Assembly (NCBI GenBank): GCA_015494035.1
Contig: WGBZ01000380.1
Coordinates: 1-12,234 of the forward strand
Direction of reading: 5' to 3'
Origin: Lysobacterales bacterium
GTDB lineage: Bacteria; Pseudomonadota; Gammaproteobacteria; Xanthomonadales; Marinicellaceae
Length of the DNA: 12,234 nucleotides
The position numbers and the translations under genes were made by a program. The notes beneath the pieces are model-generated. The model ran no database searches. It was given only the letters and a program-made list of their open reading frames with translations, and was not told the origin of the DNA. Position 1 is the first letter of the stretch. Each line of letters starts with the position of its first letter. Of this stretch, positions 1 to 6,656 are shown one piece after another.

Positions 1-1865
1 CAGTCGTAGTTGTTGATACGAAACACCGCCTTGGTGGGTGACTCCCAGCTGATGGTCAAGGGCACGGTCTGCCAACGGGTATTCTGGCGCCAGCCGTTGT
101 AATCCAGTGGCCGGCCATCGCGGAAGTTAAACGCCTCAATGTTCAACGTCTGCATGCCGTTAACCGGTGTCTGGAAGGTGTACCAGCGCGGGTTGCCTGC
201 TTCATCGTAGCCATAGGCCGCGCCAAACAGGTAATCACTGCCATCTGAGCGCCGGAAAATCTGGTAGCTCACACCCCAGCCCGGGGTGGCCGGGTCCCAC
301 CACCAACCAGCTGAAGAACGCACCGGCTTGTCATCGGCCAGCGGGATCGGGGAATAGAAGCCGCCCTCCACGGGATAGGAGAAGTTATCCGCGCCAATCC
401 AGCTCATCACATGCCAGTCCTGCAAGCGATAAGTGCGAAAGAACGTGTAAGTGCGCGCAAAAGCCGCGTAATTACCCACCCCCAAAGGAGGACCCAACAA
501 AGAGGACTGGCGCGCGCCATCCAGGCGGGTAAAGTGGATGCCATTGCGGTTCAGCACCTCGTGGGTGTCCTGCACCTTGGTGAGGGTATAACCAGTGTAA
601 TGATGCACCAGTGGCCGGTGTTCATCCCGCACATAGTCATCACCGTCAATCATCTCCACGGCATCCTGGGCCGCGTAGGCCACAAAGCTCTGCACCTCCC
701 CTATCGGGGCCGGGGTCAGGTAGTTAAACTCATGAATATAGTTAGCCCAATCGGGCTCCCCATTCTCGGGGGTGTCATCGCTACCCCACTCAAACAGAAA
801 AAACCGCATGGTGTTGTTATGCGGGTACCAGCACCCGGCCAGAAAAAGATTCGTGCCAGGAAAAGGTCTTCCATAACTACTCCGCTGTAACTGCCCCTCT
901 GATGCGGGAATAGTACTGTCCGAATTGTTAATCGAAAAGGAGGTGGAAAAATCACTGCTGCCATAACAGCGCACACCAGGATACCAGGCGGTAAAATGCT
1001 GAAACTCCGCGTTGTCGTAATAATTCGCCGGCAAGGGCGGGTCGGTTTTGGTTTCATTGGCCACATCAATTTCGGTAAAAGTCACCGCCTGGGAGAAGAA
1101 CCTCGCTTGCATCACCGGCCGCAGGCTGTTGCTGCCATCAGGCCGGTTGAACTGAAAACGACTGGCCCAGGCGTGCATATCCACCTGCCACACCCCTTCG
1201 GTGAGAAAGGAACCCTGCGGGTTGGCAGTGCCAACAAACACCGAGGCCGGCTCCACTTTCCAGTTGTGGCGGTTACCCACATTGATGGTGGCCTCATAGG
1301 GGCTGTTCCAGCTAATGTCAATCTGCCGGTAGATATTATTGGCATTGCGCCGGTACACCCCGCCGGTGAGCCAGGCACCACCGGTGGCCCGGTACAAATT
1401 ACCGTGGAACTCACCCATAACAAAATCAGGCGGAGCCTGATAGGCCTTGAAGCGAATGTTGAACAGGTCACTGCGCTCCCGCCAGCGCGTGGCATCATCA
1501 GGATACTGGTAGGATCCGCCAAAGGTGTACCACTCCGGGTCACCATTCTGGTTATAGGAATACACCACCCCGAAGATGAAGTAACCGGTGGGCGAATTCT
1601 CACTTTCCGAGATTTCAAAGAACACCCCCTCACCTGGTTGGTCCGGATTCCACCACCAGCCTGACGGTGGGATGTCCGTTTCGTTCAGGGTGCGAATGGG
1701 CACCAGGTAGTTTTCCAGCTGGACCATGCGATAGATTTCATCATCGCACACCCCCCGGTCAACCATGCTTTGAGGGCAATACTCATAATACGGCCCTTCC
1801 CAGGTGGCGGCCAACACCGCCGGTGAGAGACCCAAAAACAACAACAAAAACAAAACCTTCTTCAT
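1..1865 (-). CDS. Large exported protein with two Trp-rich repeat modules, function unknown (3' end beyond window)
   Basis: The frame is open for 621 codons from ATG 1865 to the left edge with no stop, so the C-terminus is missing. The start has an AGGAG ribosome site at 1871-1875, 5 bases upstream. Residues 1-19 form a Sec signal peptide (two Lys, a Leu/Phe-rich core, cleavage after AVLA), so the protein is periplasmic, outer-membrane or secreted. Two related modules are visible. The first begins at residues 68-80 (SGWWWNPDQPGEG), continues to GDPEWYTF near 109-115 and has ISWNSP near 184-189. The second begins at 519-531 (AGWWWDPATPGWG), with GNPRWYTF near 558-564 and ISWESP near 605-610. 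About 400 residues between the modules are aromatic- and Asn-rich and resemble nothing I recognise. I have seen such GWWW..P...G / G.P.WY modules in exported proteins of gammaproteobacteria, but I know of no established function. No catalytic motif is evident. The gene is separated from soxB by a terminator and a possible promoter of its own, so it is probably not part of the sox system. Confidence 0.85.
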   Translation of the reverse strand, partial: MKKVLFLLLFLGLSPAVLAATWEGPYYEYCPQSMVDRGVCDDEIYRMVQLENYLVPIRTLNETDIPPSGWWWNPDQPGEGVFFEISESENSPTGYFIFGVVYSYNQNGDPEWYTFGGSYQYPDDATRWRERSDLFNIRFKAYQAPPDFVMGEFHGNLYRATGGAWLTGGVYRRNANNIYRQIDISWNSPYEATINVGNRHNWKVEPASVFVGTANPQGSFLTEGVWQVDMHAWASRFQFNRPDGSNSLRPVMQARFFSQAVTFTEIDVANETKTDPPLPANYYDNAEFQHFTAWYPGVRCYGSSDFSTSFSINNSDSTIPASEGQLQRSSYGRPFPGTNLFLAGCWYPHNNTMRFFLFEWGSDDTPENGEPDWANYIHEFNYLTPAPIGEVQSFVAYAAQDAVEMIDGDDYVRDEHRPLVHHYTGYTLTKVQDTHEVLNRNGIHFTRLDGARQSSLLGPPLGVGNYAAFARTYTFFRTYRLQDWHVMSWIGADNFSYPVEGGFYSPIPLADDKPVRSSAGWWWDPATPGWGVSYQIFRRSDGSDYLFGAAYGYDEAGNPRWYTFQTPVNGMQTLNIEAFNFRDGRPLDYNGWRQNTRWQTVPLTISWESPTKAVFRINNYD

Positions 1866-2158
1866 GCGTACTCCTGTAGTTTGCGTATGTGAGCGGAGGT
1901 TATCCGCGGGCAACCACATCACTGTATTGAATCAATTGCACCTCATGCAGGCTCTCTGATTCCTTTCATCGTGACCGCCCTTGCAGGCAGGCGAAGACAA
2001 CGCGCGCATCGTTGTCAGCAGAGAAAGTGACCAATGCGGGCGATTGGCCATGTGGAAGCGTGAGTTTTTTGCATGGGGAGCGTTTTGTCTGGCTTTCCTG
2101 ATACGGGTGCGCGCATCACGTGTCGTTAAAGCCGAATGCTTTTTTTTCACCTTGTGAC

Positions 2159-2187
2159 AGAATAAAACATGCCCGCTTCTGTGGCAA
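2159..2187 (-). promoter_or_regulatory. Candidate sigma70 promoter for the exported-protein gene
   Basis: On the minus strand TTGCCA (2187-2182, five of six matches to the -35 consensus) is followed, after a 17-base spacer, by TATTCT (2164-2159, four of six matches to the -10 consensus). A TG lies a few bases upstream of the -10. It faces the exported-protein gene and lies beyond the soxB terminator. The prediction rests on sequence match alone. Confidence 0.4.
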
Positions 2188-2284
2188 GCGGCGAAGACAA
2201 AAAAGCTGGCATTTAGGGTGCTTTTGGTCGATTTATCCCGGGCTGGCACTATCACCGGCAACGGGTCAACGACCATCGCACAAA

Positions 2285-2317
2285 TAAAAACCCCGGCGAG
2301 GAAGCCGGGGGCTTTTT
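2285..2317 (-). terminator. Intrinsic terminator after soxB
   Basis: A perfect 7-bp GC-rich stem, CCCCGGC (2291-2297) with GCCGGGG (2304-2310), encloses a 6-base loop. On the minus strand the stem is followed by TTTTTATTT, and it starts about 30 bases after the soxB stop codon. The plus strand also has CTTTTT after the stem, so it could work in both directions. Confidence 0.88.
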
Positions 2318-2341
2318 ATGTACTTAAGGTTGAGTATGGGT

Positions 2342-4129
2342 TCAGGACAGGATTTCGCCGGGGTAATCTTCAATGCCGGGGTTGCCCTTGACGCCCTTGA
2401 GTTTGGGCACGTTCAGTTTGTTGATTTTGACCTCGCGGTTGTCACGCAGGTAGGTCGCCACCACATCCCAGATGGGTTCGCCCGGTGCTTTTGAGCCCAC
2501 CGTGGCCCAGCCGGCCACCTTGTAGGTTTTGCCCGCCTCGATGGGGGTGCCATCATCCAGCGTCATGTGGCTGATGCGTTTGCCCATGTCGGCTTCCGGC
2601 TCGCAGACGTAATCCATACCGCCCACGCGCACCATGTCGCCGCCTTGCTGGTAGTAGGGGTCTTTGTTGAACAGGTTGTCGCAGACGTCTTCCAGTATTA
2701 GCTTGATGTCCGAGCCTTTCATCTCGCGCACGTAGGTTTCCGGGTAGGTCATGGCGGTCTGGTCCAGCACCCGTTCCATGGTGATGTCCTGGCCGGGCAA
2801 CAAGGTGGTGCCCCAGCGGAAGCCCGGAGAGAGGGAAATTTGCGCATCGCCCACCACGCGCTGCGCATCGCAAATCACCTGGTCGAAGGTGCCGTTGAAA
2901 TTGCCACGGCGGTAGAGCAACTCCTCGGAGACGGCCAGTTTTTCGTTCAGGGTCTTTTCATACGGCTTGCGCACTTCCTTAATGAGCGCCTGCATGGAGG
3001 CATCGGCTTCCAGCAGGTTGGCGAAAATGGGCATCAGGTGATAGCGGTAGCCGTTGACCTTGCCTTTGCCAATGTCCAGGTCCAGCACGCCCAGGAATTT
3101 GCCATTGGAACCAGCATTGGTGACCAGTGTTTTGCCGCCGGTGTTTTGCACCAGCACCGGCTTGGGCACGCCATCGTGAGTGTGTCCGCCCAGGATCACG
3201 TCAATGCCGCTGACCACCGAGGCCATTTTCAGGTCCACGTCCATGCCATTGTGTGACAGCACAATCACGGCATCGACTTTTTCTTCCGCGCGCACCTTGT
3301 TGACGATTTCCTGCATCTCGTTGTCGCGGATGCCAAAGGTCCAGTGCGGAATAAAGCGTTTGGGGTTGGCAATGGGCGTGTAGGGGAAGGCCTGACCAAT
3401 AATGGCCACACGTCGGCCGTTGAGTGTTTTGATGGTGTAGGGCTTGAACACGTGGCCGGTGTCTTCGTCGTAAACTGGCACGTCATCAAACAGGGCTTCT
3501 TCGGTGGCAATGACGTTCTGAGCCACAAACTCGCCGTTGAATTTCTTCACGTTCTCCAGCACCACCTCTTCCGGATAAGTAAATTCCCAGTGGCCGGTCA
3601 TGACGTCAACGCCCAACAGGTTACAGGCCTTGACCATGTCTTCGCCCTGGGTCCACAACGCGGTGCCGGAACCTTGCCAGGTGTCGCCGCCATCCAGTAG
3701 CAGGGTATTGGCCGGGCCAAACTCGTTACGGTATTTATTCACCAGCGTGGCCAGATGTGCAAAACCGCCGACCTTGCCGTATTTTTGCGCCATTTCTTCA
3801 AAATCGAGGTAGGTAAAGGCGTGCGCCAGCTGCGACCCTTCGGGGATGCCGAAATGCTTGAGGAAATAATGCCCAACCAGATGCGGCGGACGGCCTTTCA
3901 TGGGGCCAACGCCCAGGTTGACGTTTGGTTCGCGGAAATAGATGGGCAACAGCTGCGCGTGGGTGTCGGTGATGTGCAATAACCGCGCATTGCCCAAATT
4001 CGGCAAATCATAGGCCAGGCCATTCTTGAGGGCTGACGGCGAGGAGTTATTGCTGCTGCAGGCACCCAGCAAGCCGGCACCGGCACCGGCGGCCAGTAAT
4101 TCAATAAATTCTCTGCGATTGAGGGCCAT
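2342..4129 (-). CDS. soxB: SoxB, dimanganese thiosulfohydrolase
   Basis: SoxB hydrolyses the terminal sulfonate of the SoxY-cysteine S-thiosulfonate adduct and releases sulfate in the periplasm. The 595-residue product is about the usual SoxB length and has the metallophosphoesterase/5'-nucleotidase layout. Metal-site motifs are HITDTHAQLLP (residues 52-62; Asp55, His57), DGGDTWQGSGT (146-156), the SoxB-type GHWEFTY (179-185, where general 5'-nucleotidases have GNHE), SHNGMD (292-297) and GGHTHDG (314-320). The N-terminus has a twin-arginine signal (NRREFIELL) ending in LLGAC at residues 20-24, a possible lipobox, so the protein may be exported folded and anchored as a Tat lipoprotein. ATG 4129 has GGAG 7 bases upstream. 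The gene is the last of the sox cluster, but a terminator and the MITE-like element separate it from the lipoprotein gene upstream, so it may have its own promoter. Confidence 0.97.
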   Translation of the reverse strand: MALNRREFIELLAAGAGAGLLGACSSNNSSPSALKNGLAYDLPNLGNARLLHITDTHAQLLPIYFREPNVNLGVGPMKGRPPHLVGHYFLKHFGIPEGSQLAHAFTYLDFEEMAQKYGKVGGFAHLATLVNKYRNEFGPANTLLLDGGDTWQGSGTALWTQGEDMVKACNLLGVDVMTGHWEFTYPEEVVLENVKKFNGEFVAQNVIATEEALFDDVPVYDEDTGHVFKPYTIKTLNGRRVAIIGQAFPYTPIANPKRFIPHWTFGIRDNEMQEIVNKVRAEEKVDAVIVLSHNGMDVDLKMASVVSGIDVILGGHTHDGVPKPVLVQNTGGKTLVTNAGSNGKFLGVLDLDIGKGKVNGYRYHLMPIFANLLEADASMQALIKEVRKPYEKTLNEKLAVSEELLYRRGNFNGTFDQVICDAQRVVGDAQISLSPGFRWGTTLLPGQDITMERVLDQTAMTYPETYVREMKGSDIKLILEDVCDNLFNKDPYYQQGGDMVRVGGMDYVCEPEADMGKRISHMTLDDGTPIEAGKTYKVAGWATVGSKAPGEPIWDVVATYLRDNREVKINKLNVPKLKGVKGNPGIEDYPGEILS

Positions 4130-4140
4130 GAAAATTCTCC

Positions 4141-4178
4141 GTTTACATTTGGTTAGGCGTACATCGGTTTACGTTTGG
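4141..4178. promoter_or_regulatory. Direct repeat upstream of soxB, possible operator
   Basis: GTTTACATTTGG (4141-4152) and GTTTACGTTTGG (4167-4178) are 12-mers differing at one base. Their starts are 26 bases apart and they lie 12-49 bases upstream of the soxB ATG. Two near-identical sites in the leader of a gene cut off by an upstream terminator could bind a regulator. No matching site was seen ahead of soxC, and chance repetition is not excluded. Confidence 0.3.
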
Positions 4179-4260
4179 GCTTAAAGGGCCTGATCCCACC
4201 GGCAAGGCACTGGAAGCCTCAAGACCAGTGGGCGTTCCCGTTAAAACCGTTCAGGGGCAC

Positions 4261-4292
4261 AAAAAAAGGTGGAAAAACGGCTGTTATCCACC
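4261..4292 (-). terminator. Intrinsic terminator upstream of soxB
   Basis: On the minus strand GGTGGA (4292-4287) pairs with TCCACC (4273-4268), with an inner AAC/GTT extension, and is followed directly by seven T (4267-4261). The stem is short but the U-tract is strong. It would stop, or partly stop, transcripts coming from soxA and the lipoprotein gene before they reach soxB. Confidence 0.6.
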
Positions 4293-4321
4293 TTCATGGC
4301 ATGACGCCGGATATGTGTTGT

Positions 4322-4489
4322 CAGGGAAGATCTGATTGAATCTGGCGTGAGCAGATTGTCGTGAAAAATTGTTCAGTTCAAGGCGCAAACCGCACGTAAT
4401 AGCAAGGCTATTGCGAAGGTTTGCAACACAGAAATGGACGATTTCACGCTGCAAGATGCCGTGTCACGATTCAACCAGAGCTTCCCTAG
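4322..4489 (+). mobile_element. MITE-like palindromic element, copy A
   Basis: This is a 168-base sequence with no coding capacity. The left end CAGGGAAGATCTGATTGAAT (from 4322) is repeated inverted at the right end, which read from the other strand is CTAGGGAAGCTCTGGTTGAA (from 4489). Between them lies a long imperfect palindrome: GTGAAA/TTTCAC, GCAAACC (4385-4391) with GGTTTGC (4418-4424), and an apical CGTAATAGC (4395-4403) with GCTATTGCG (4407-4415). It aligns end to end with the minus strand of copy B at 7073-7236. Terminal repeats, a palindrome and lack of a gene fit a non-autonomous element moved by a transposase elsewhere. No clear target-site duplication is seen. The strand given is arbitrary and relative to copy B. 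Confidence 0.78.
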
Positions 4490-4881
4490 GGGTTGACCAT
4501 GAATTTGCGCCAGTTCTTTTTGGCAAATTCCACCTGTTCTTGCATCAAGCCAACTTCTTTTTCAATTACGGCGGCTTCTTGCAGTGCGATATCAGAATCG
4601 CCGCTTTCCAGTGCTTTCCGGGCTTTTTCAATGTGTAGCTCGGTGTCACGCCAGAGGAAGTCCCGGTGTTTCTTGGCGAAATCCTGATAGGCGGCAATGG
4701 CTTGTTCCAGTTTCTGTTTGGCCGCCTCAGCCGGTGTCAACTTGACCGTTTCGGTGGTTTTTCCCGCCGCTACTGAAGGCGCATCTGGTTGTTTGGTCTG
4801 TTCGGACTGTTTGTCTGAACTACAGCCACCAAGCCACAGCAGAGGGGCTGCGAGCATCAGTATCAGAGCCGTTTTTTTCAT
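4486..4881 (-). CDS. Small lipoprotein in the SoxK position, candidate SoxXA-binding subunit
   Basis: This 131-residue protein has a lipoprotein signal (MKKTALILML..., lipobox LGGC with the acylated Cys at residue 20). A flexible polar linker follows to about residue 46 (rich in Ser, Gln, Lys and Thr). From about 47 to 125 it is highly charged and helical-looking, probably helix-hairpin or coiled-coil. There are no haem or metal motifs. ATG 4881 has GAGGA 7 bases upstream and starts 23 bases after soxA, with soxB next. In green sulfur bacteria and others, a small soxK gene between soxA and soxB encodes a subunit that binds and stimulates SoxXA. Position, size and the single-haem SoxA make that role plausible here, but I infer it from context, not from a recognised motif. 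The last codons read ATG GTC AAC CCC TAG, and the TAG lies in the terminal repeat of element A, so the original C-terminus may have been longer or different. Confidence 0.85.
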   Translation of the reverse strand: MKKTALILMLAAPLLWLGGCSSDKQSEQTKQPDAPSVAAGKTTETVKLTPAEAAKQKLEQAIAAYQDFAKKHRDFLWRDTELHIEKARKALESGDSDIALQEAAVIEKEVGLMQEQVEFAKKNWRKFMVNP

Positions 4882-4904
4882 GTTAAATTCCTCGTCTTCT
4901 CGCC

Positions 4905-5744
4905 TTATTTTCGGCTGGATGGGCCATTAAATTCCAGACCAATGTCCATCTGGTGCATGTAATACTGCAGATTGCGGTATTCTTCGGCCTGGTAAGGCAG
5001 GTCCTTGGCGCGCACTTGCTTGTTGCATTCCTTGTAGCGCCGCTGGATGTCGCCCAGCTCTTCCCACTTGGAACGGTAGGCTGGCCAATGGGTTGTCTGA
5101 CCCAGCAACGGCCCGGGCAGCTCATAACGCAGGCGACTGGCGGCGTGTTGCAGGTGGCAGTTAGCGCAGGTCATGTGCAGCTGGCCGCGCTTGGAATAGT
5201 AATACTCCCGGCCTTTCTTATAGGCTTCCAGGGCCTTGCCGGTGGGTTCAGGCCCTTCGATGCGTTTGCCACGCGAGGTATAAGCCATAAATGCCTGGAT
5301 TTTCAATAAATCGCTTTTTTCGTAGGGTAGCGGTTCTTCTCCATTGGCCTGGCGACACAAATTGATGGCCAGCGGCAGTGTCACCACTTCTTCACGCTTT
5401 TCATCCCACAAGGGGTATTTCTGGGCGATACCGATGCCCCCGTTTTCGAAACAGTCCGCATAGGTTTTGCCGTTTTTGAAGGGGGCCTTGAACAGGGCTT
5501 CGCCTTCTTCCACGTCAAATTCCCACGGCGGAAATTCTTCAATTTCCTCAAACTGGGCGCGGGCCTTGGGATCAAATATGTAGGCGCCGTCCTTGTAGGC
5601 ATCCAGCGGAATGTCAGGAAATTTGCTCTGAAAATATTTGCGCAGGGCTTCCCTGTCCTCTGCCGGCGTGCTGTCCTTGGCCTGTGCCCAGGTGCCCAGG
5701 GTGCTCAAAAACAGCAGTGAAACAATCGTCAATAACCTGATCAT
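4905..5744 (-). CDS. soxA: SoxA, monohaem cytochrome c subunit of SoxXA
   Basis: SoxA is the catalytic part of SoxXA, which joins thiosulfate to the SoxY cysteine and passes two electrons to SoxX. The 279-residue product has a Sec signal (cleavage near residue 22, WAQA). There is only one haem motif, CANCH (193-197). In the N-terminal half, where two-haem SoxA proteins have another CxxCH, this one has ADCFENGG (Cys98) and NLCRQ (Cys130), probably a disulfide as in single-haem SoxA types. Cys240 in RRYKECNKQVRAKDLP is the expected cysteine ligand of the active-site haem, which is persulfidated in characterised enzymes. ATG 5744 has GAGGT 5 bases upstream. A strong terminator hairpin lies in the 90-base gap after soxZ. 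TATAAA, about 35 bases upstream of the start, could be a weak -10, but it lacks a good -35. Confidence 0.96.
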   Translation of the reverse strand: MIRLLTIVSLLFLSTLGTWAQAKDSTPAEDREALRKYFQSKFPDIPLDAYKDGAYIFDPKARAQFEEIEEFPPWEFDVEEGEALFKAPFKNGKTYADCFENGGIGIAQKYPLWDEKREEVVTLPLAINLCRQANGEEPLPYEKSDLLKIQAFMAYTSRGKRIEGPEPTGKALEAYKKGREYYYSKRGQLHMTCANCHLQHAASRLRYELPGPLLGQTTHWPAYRSKWEELGDIQRRYKECNKQVRAKDLPYQAEEYRNLQYYMHQMDIGLEFNGPSSRK

Positions 5745-5797
5745 GCCTTACCTCTTCGCTGCGGAACCTGTGTTATTTATACACCAACTGGGTGGTG

Positions 5798-5826
5798 AAA
5801 AAAACCGGCACCACGTGGGTGCCGGT
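5798..5826 (-). terminator. Intrinsic terminator/attenuator between soxZ and soxA
   Basis: On the minus strand a perfect 9-bp stem, ACCGGCACC with GGTGCCGGT, encloses a 5-base loop and is followed by seven T. It begins 9 bases after the soxZ stop. Because soxA continues 54 bases further on in the same direction, it probably works as a partial terminator that lowers soxA relative to soxYZ, or ends the soxCDXYZ transcript if soxA has its own promoter. It would also protect the 3' end of a soxYZ message. Confidence 0.82.
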
Positions 5827-5834
5827 GACTGGCT

Positions 5835-6140
5835 TTACTTGATGACGACTTCTTTTTCGTCAGAGTCGCCGGCTGTGTCGACCCACTTGAATTTCAGTTT
5901 GTCGCCCTGCTTGCGGTTCAGCAGGGTGAACGACAGGAACGGGTCCTTAGAAACCCCGGTGCCGAACTGGCTTTCGAAGCACAGCTGATCATTGGCGTGG
6001 CAAGTCAATGTCTGGATGTACTTGGCCGGAATGATCTTGCCGCTGTCGTCCTTGCGGCGACCGGTTTCCATCGGGTGACGGATCAGCAGTTTGACTTTGG
6101 CTTCATTGCCAACGAGTTTTACTTTTACTTTCATGCCCAT
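5835..6140 (-). CDS. soxZ: SoxZ, sulfur-carrier partner of SoxY
   Basis: SoxZ forms the SoxYZ heterodimer whose SoxY arm carries pathway intermediates between Sox enzymes. The 101-residue product has the usual SoxZ length and immunoglobulin-like beta character, with VKVKLVGNEAKVKLLIRHPM at the start, KKDPFLSF-type text as SKDPFLSF near 64-71, and GDKLKFKWVDTAGDS near 79-93. It has no signal peptide, as expected, because SoxZ is exported with SoxY through the Tat signal of SoxY. ATG 6140 has AAGGAG 7 bases upstream. An in-frame ATG two codons on is an alternative but is closer to the ribosome site. It follows soxY by 25 bases. Confidence 0.95.
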   Translation of the reverse strand: MGMKVKVKLVGNEAKVKLLIRHPMETGRRKDDSGKIIPAKYIQTLTCHANDQLCFESQFGTGVSKDPFLSFTLLNRKQGDKLKFKWVDTAGDSDEKEVVIK

Positions 6141-6165
6141 AATAATTCTCCTTTACGTGGCCGGA

Positions 6166-6618
6166 TTAACCGCCGCAGCCACCGATGGTGACCTTGACTT
6201 CTTTTTCGGTGTAATAAACTTTGCCGTCGGTGGTTTCCACCGCAGCAATAACCTTGGAGGTTTCGCCCATGCGAATGCGCAGGGAGAACTCCGGCTTGGT
6301 GTCCTTGACCAGATCAAACTTGGAAGTCAAAGGAGACGGGTTTTTTTCAACAAAAATGGCCATGGATTTGACATTGGGCAAATCTGAGGCAATGGTAACC
6401 GGCACCACGGCGCCATTTTCGGCGATTTCAGGCGCTTTCAGGCGCACCTTGTCGCTTTTTTCCAGCTTGGCATTGGGCCACAAAATCTTGATGGCCTCAT
6501 CCAGTTTGGTGGCGTTAAAGGCTTTTTCGGCCCATTTCGCCAGGGCGCTGACAGGCACCAAAAAAATGGCGCTACCGGCTAACAGGCGCTTCAAAGCGCC
6601 TCTTCTGCTTACTTTCAT
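6166..6618 (-). CDS. soxY: SoxY, sulfur-carrier protein with C-terminal GGCGG arm
   Basis: SoxY bears the covalent sulfur intermediates on a C-terminal cysteine swinging arm. From ATG 6618 the product has 150 residues and ends in exactly GGCGG, with the carrier Cys at 148. The N-terminus is a Tat signal (SRRGALKRLLAGSA, residues 4-17, then a hydrophobic stretch to AxA near 25-27). The body (VRLKAPEIAENGAVVPVTI near 58-76) is the typical SoxY core. A TTG five codons upstream keeps the frame open, but the ATG has GGAG 7 bases before it and places the twin arginines at the usual distance, so 6618 is preferred. soxX ends 38 bases upstream and soxZ begins 25 bases downstream. Confidence 0.96.
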   Translation of the reverse strand: MKVSRRGALKRLLAGSAIFLVPVSALAKWAEKAFNATKLDEAIKILWPNAKLEKSDKVRLKAPEIAENGAVVPVTIASDLPNVKSMAIFVEKNPSPLTSKFDLVKDTKPEFSLRIRMGETSKVIAAVETTDGKVYYTEKEVKVTIGGCGG

Positions 6619-6656
6619 CGCTTTTCTCCGCAATTAAAAACAGTAAAAATCGGTGG

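Larger units (their letters stand above)
1866..2341. other. 476-base intergenic region between soxB and the exported-protein gene
   Basis: No convincing gene is seen here. Working leftward from soxB, the region holds the soxB terminator (2285-2311), a candidate sigma70-type promoter on the minus strand (2159-2187), a GACAACG/CGTTGTC hairpin (1996-2002 with 2010-2016), and the ribosome site of the exported-protein gene. The 11-mer GGCGAAGACAA occurs twice, at 1990-2000 and 2190-2200, exactly 200 bases apart. If the promoter is real, the downstream mRNA has a leader of nearly 290 nt. Confidence 0.6.
4130..4485. other. Spacer between the SoxK-like lipoprotein gene and soxB
   Basis: No gene is supported in these 356 bases. 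In the direction of transcription the region holds the MITE-like element A (4322-4489), an intrinsic terminator (4261-4292), a CACTGG/CCAGTG inverted repeat (4208-4213 with 4225-4230), the 12-mer direct repeat, and the soxB ribosome site. I see no clear -35/-10 pair for soxB. Confidence 0.6.

Noticed and set aside
996..1664. Long plus-strand open frame (222 codons) opposite the exported-protein gene
   Set aside because: It is the mirror of a strongly biased minus-strand gene that has a signal peptide, a ribosome site and 621 open codons. Its translation has no domain-like pattern.
1932..2276. Minus-strand open frame of 114 codons in the soxB downstream spacer
   Set aside because: There is no Shine-Dalgarno site before its ATG, the composition is basic and without pattern, and it starts just after the soxB terminator hairpin and runs over the candidate promoter.
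4369..4638. Plus-strand open frame covering element A and the lipoprotein gene
   Set aside because: It begins inside the palindromic element and runs antisense to a well-supported lipoprotein gene, so it is incidental.
5745..5797. TATAAA upstream of soxA as a promoter
   Set aside because: The matching -35 position falls in the T-run of the terminator and matches the consensus poorly. It is not strong enough to list as a feature.
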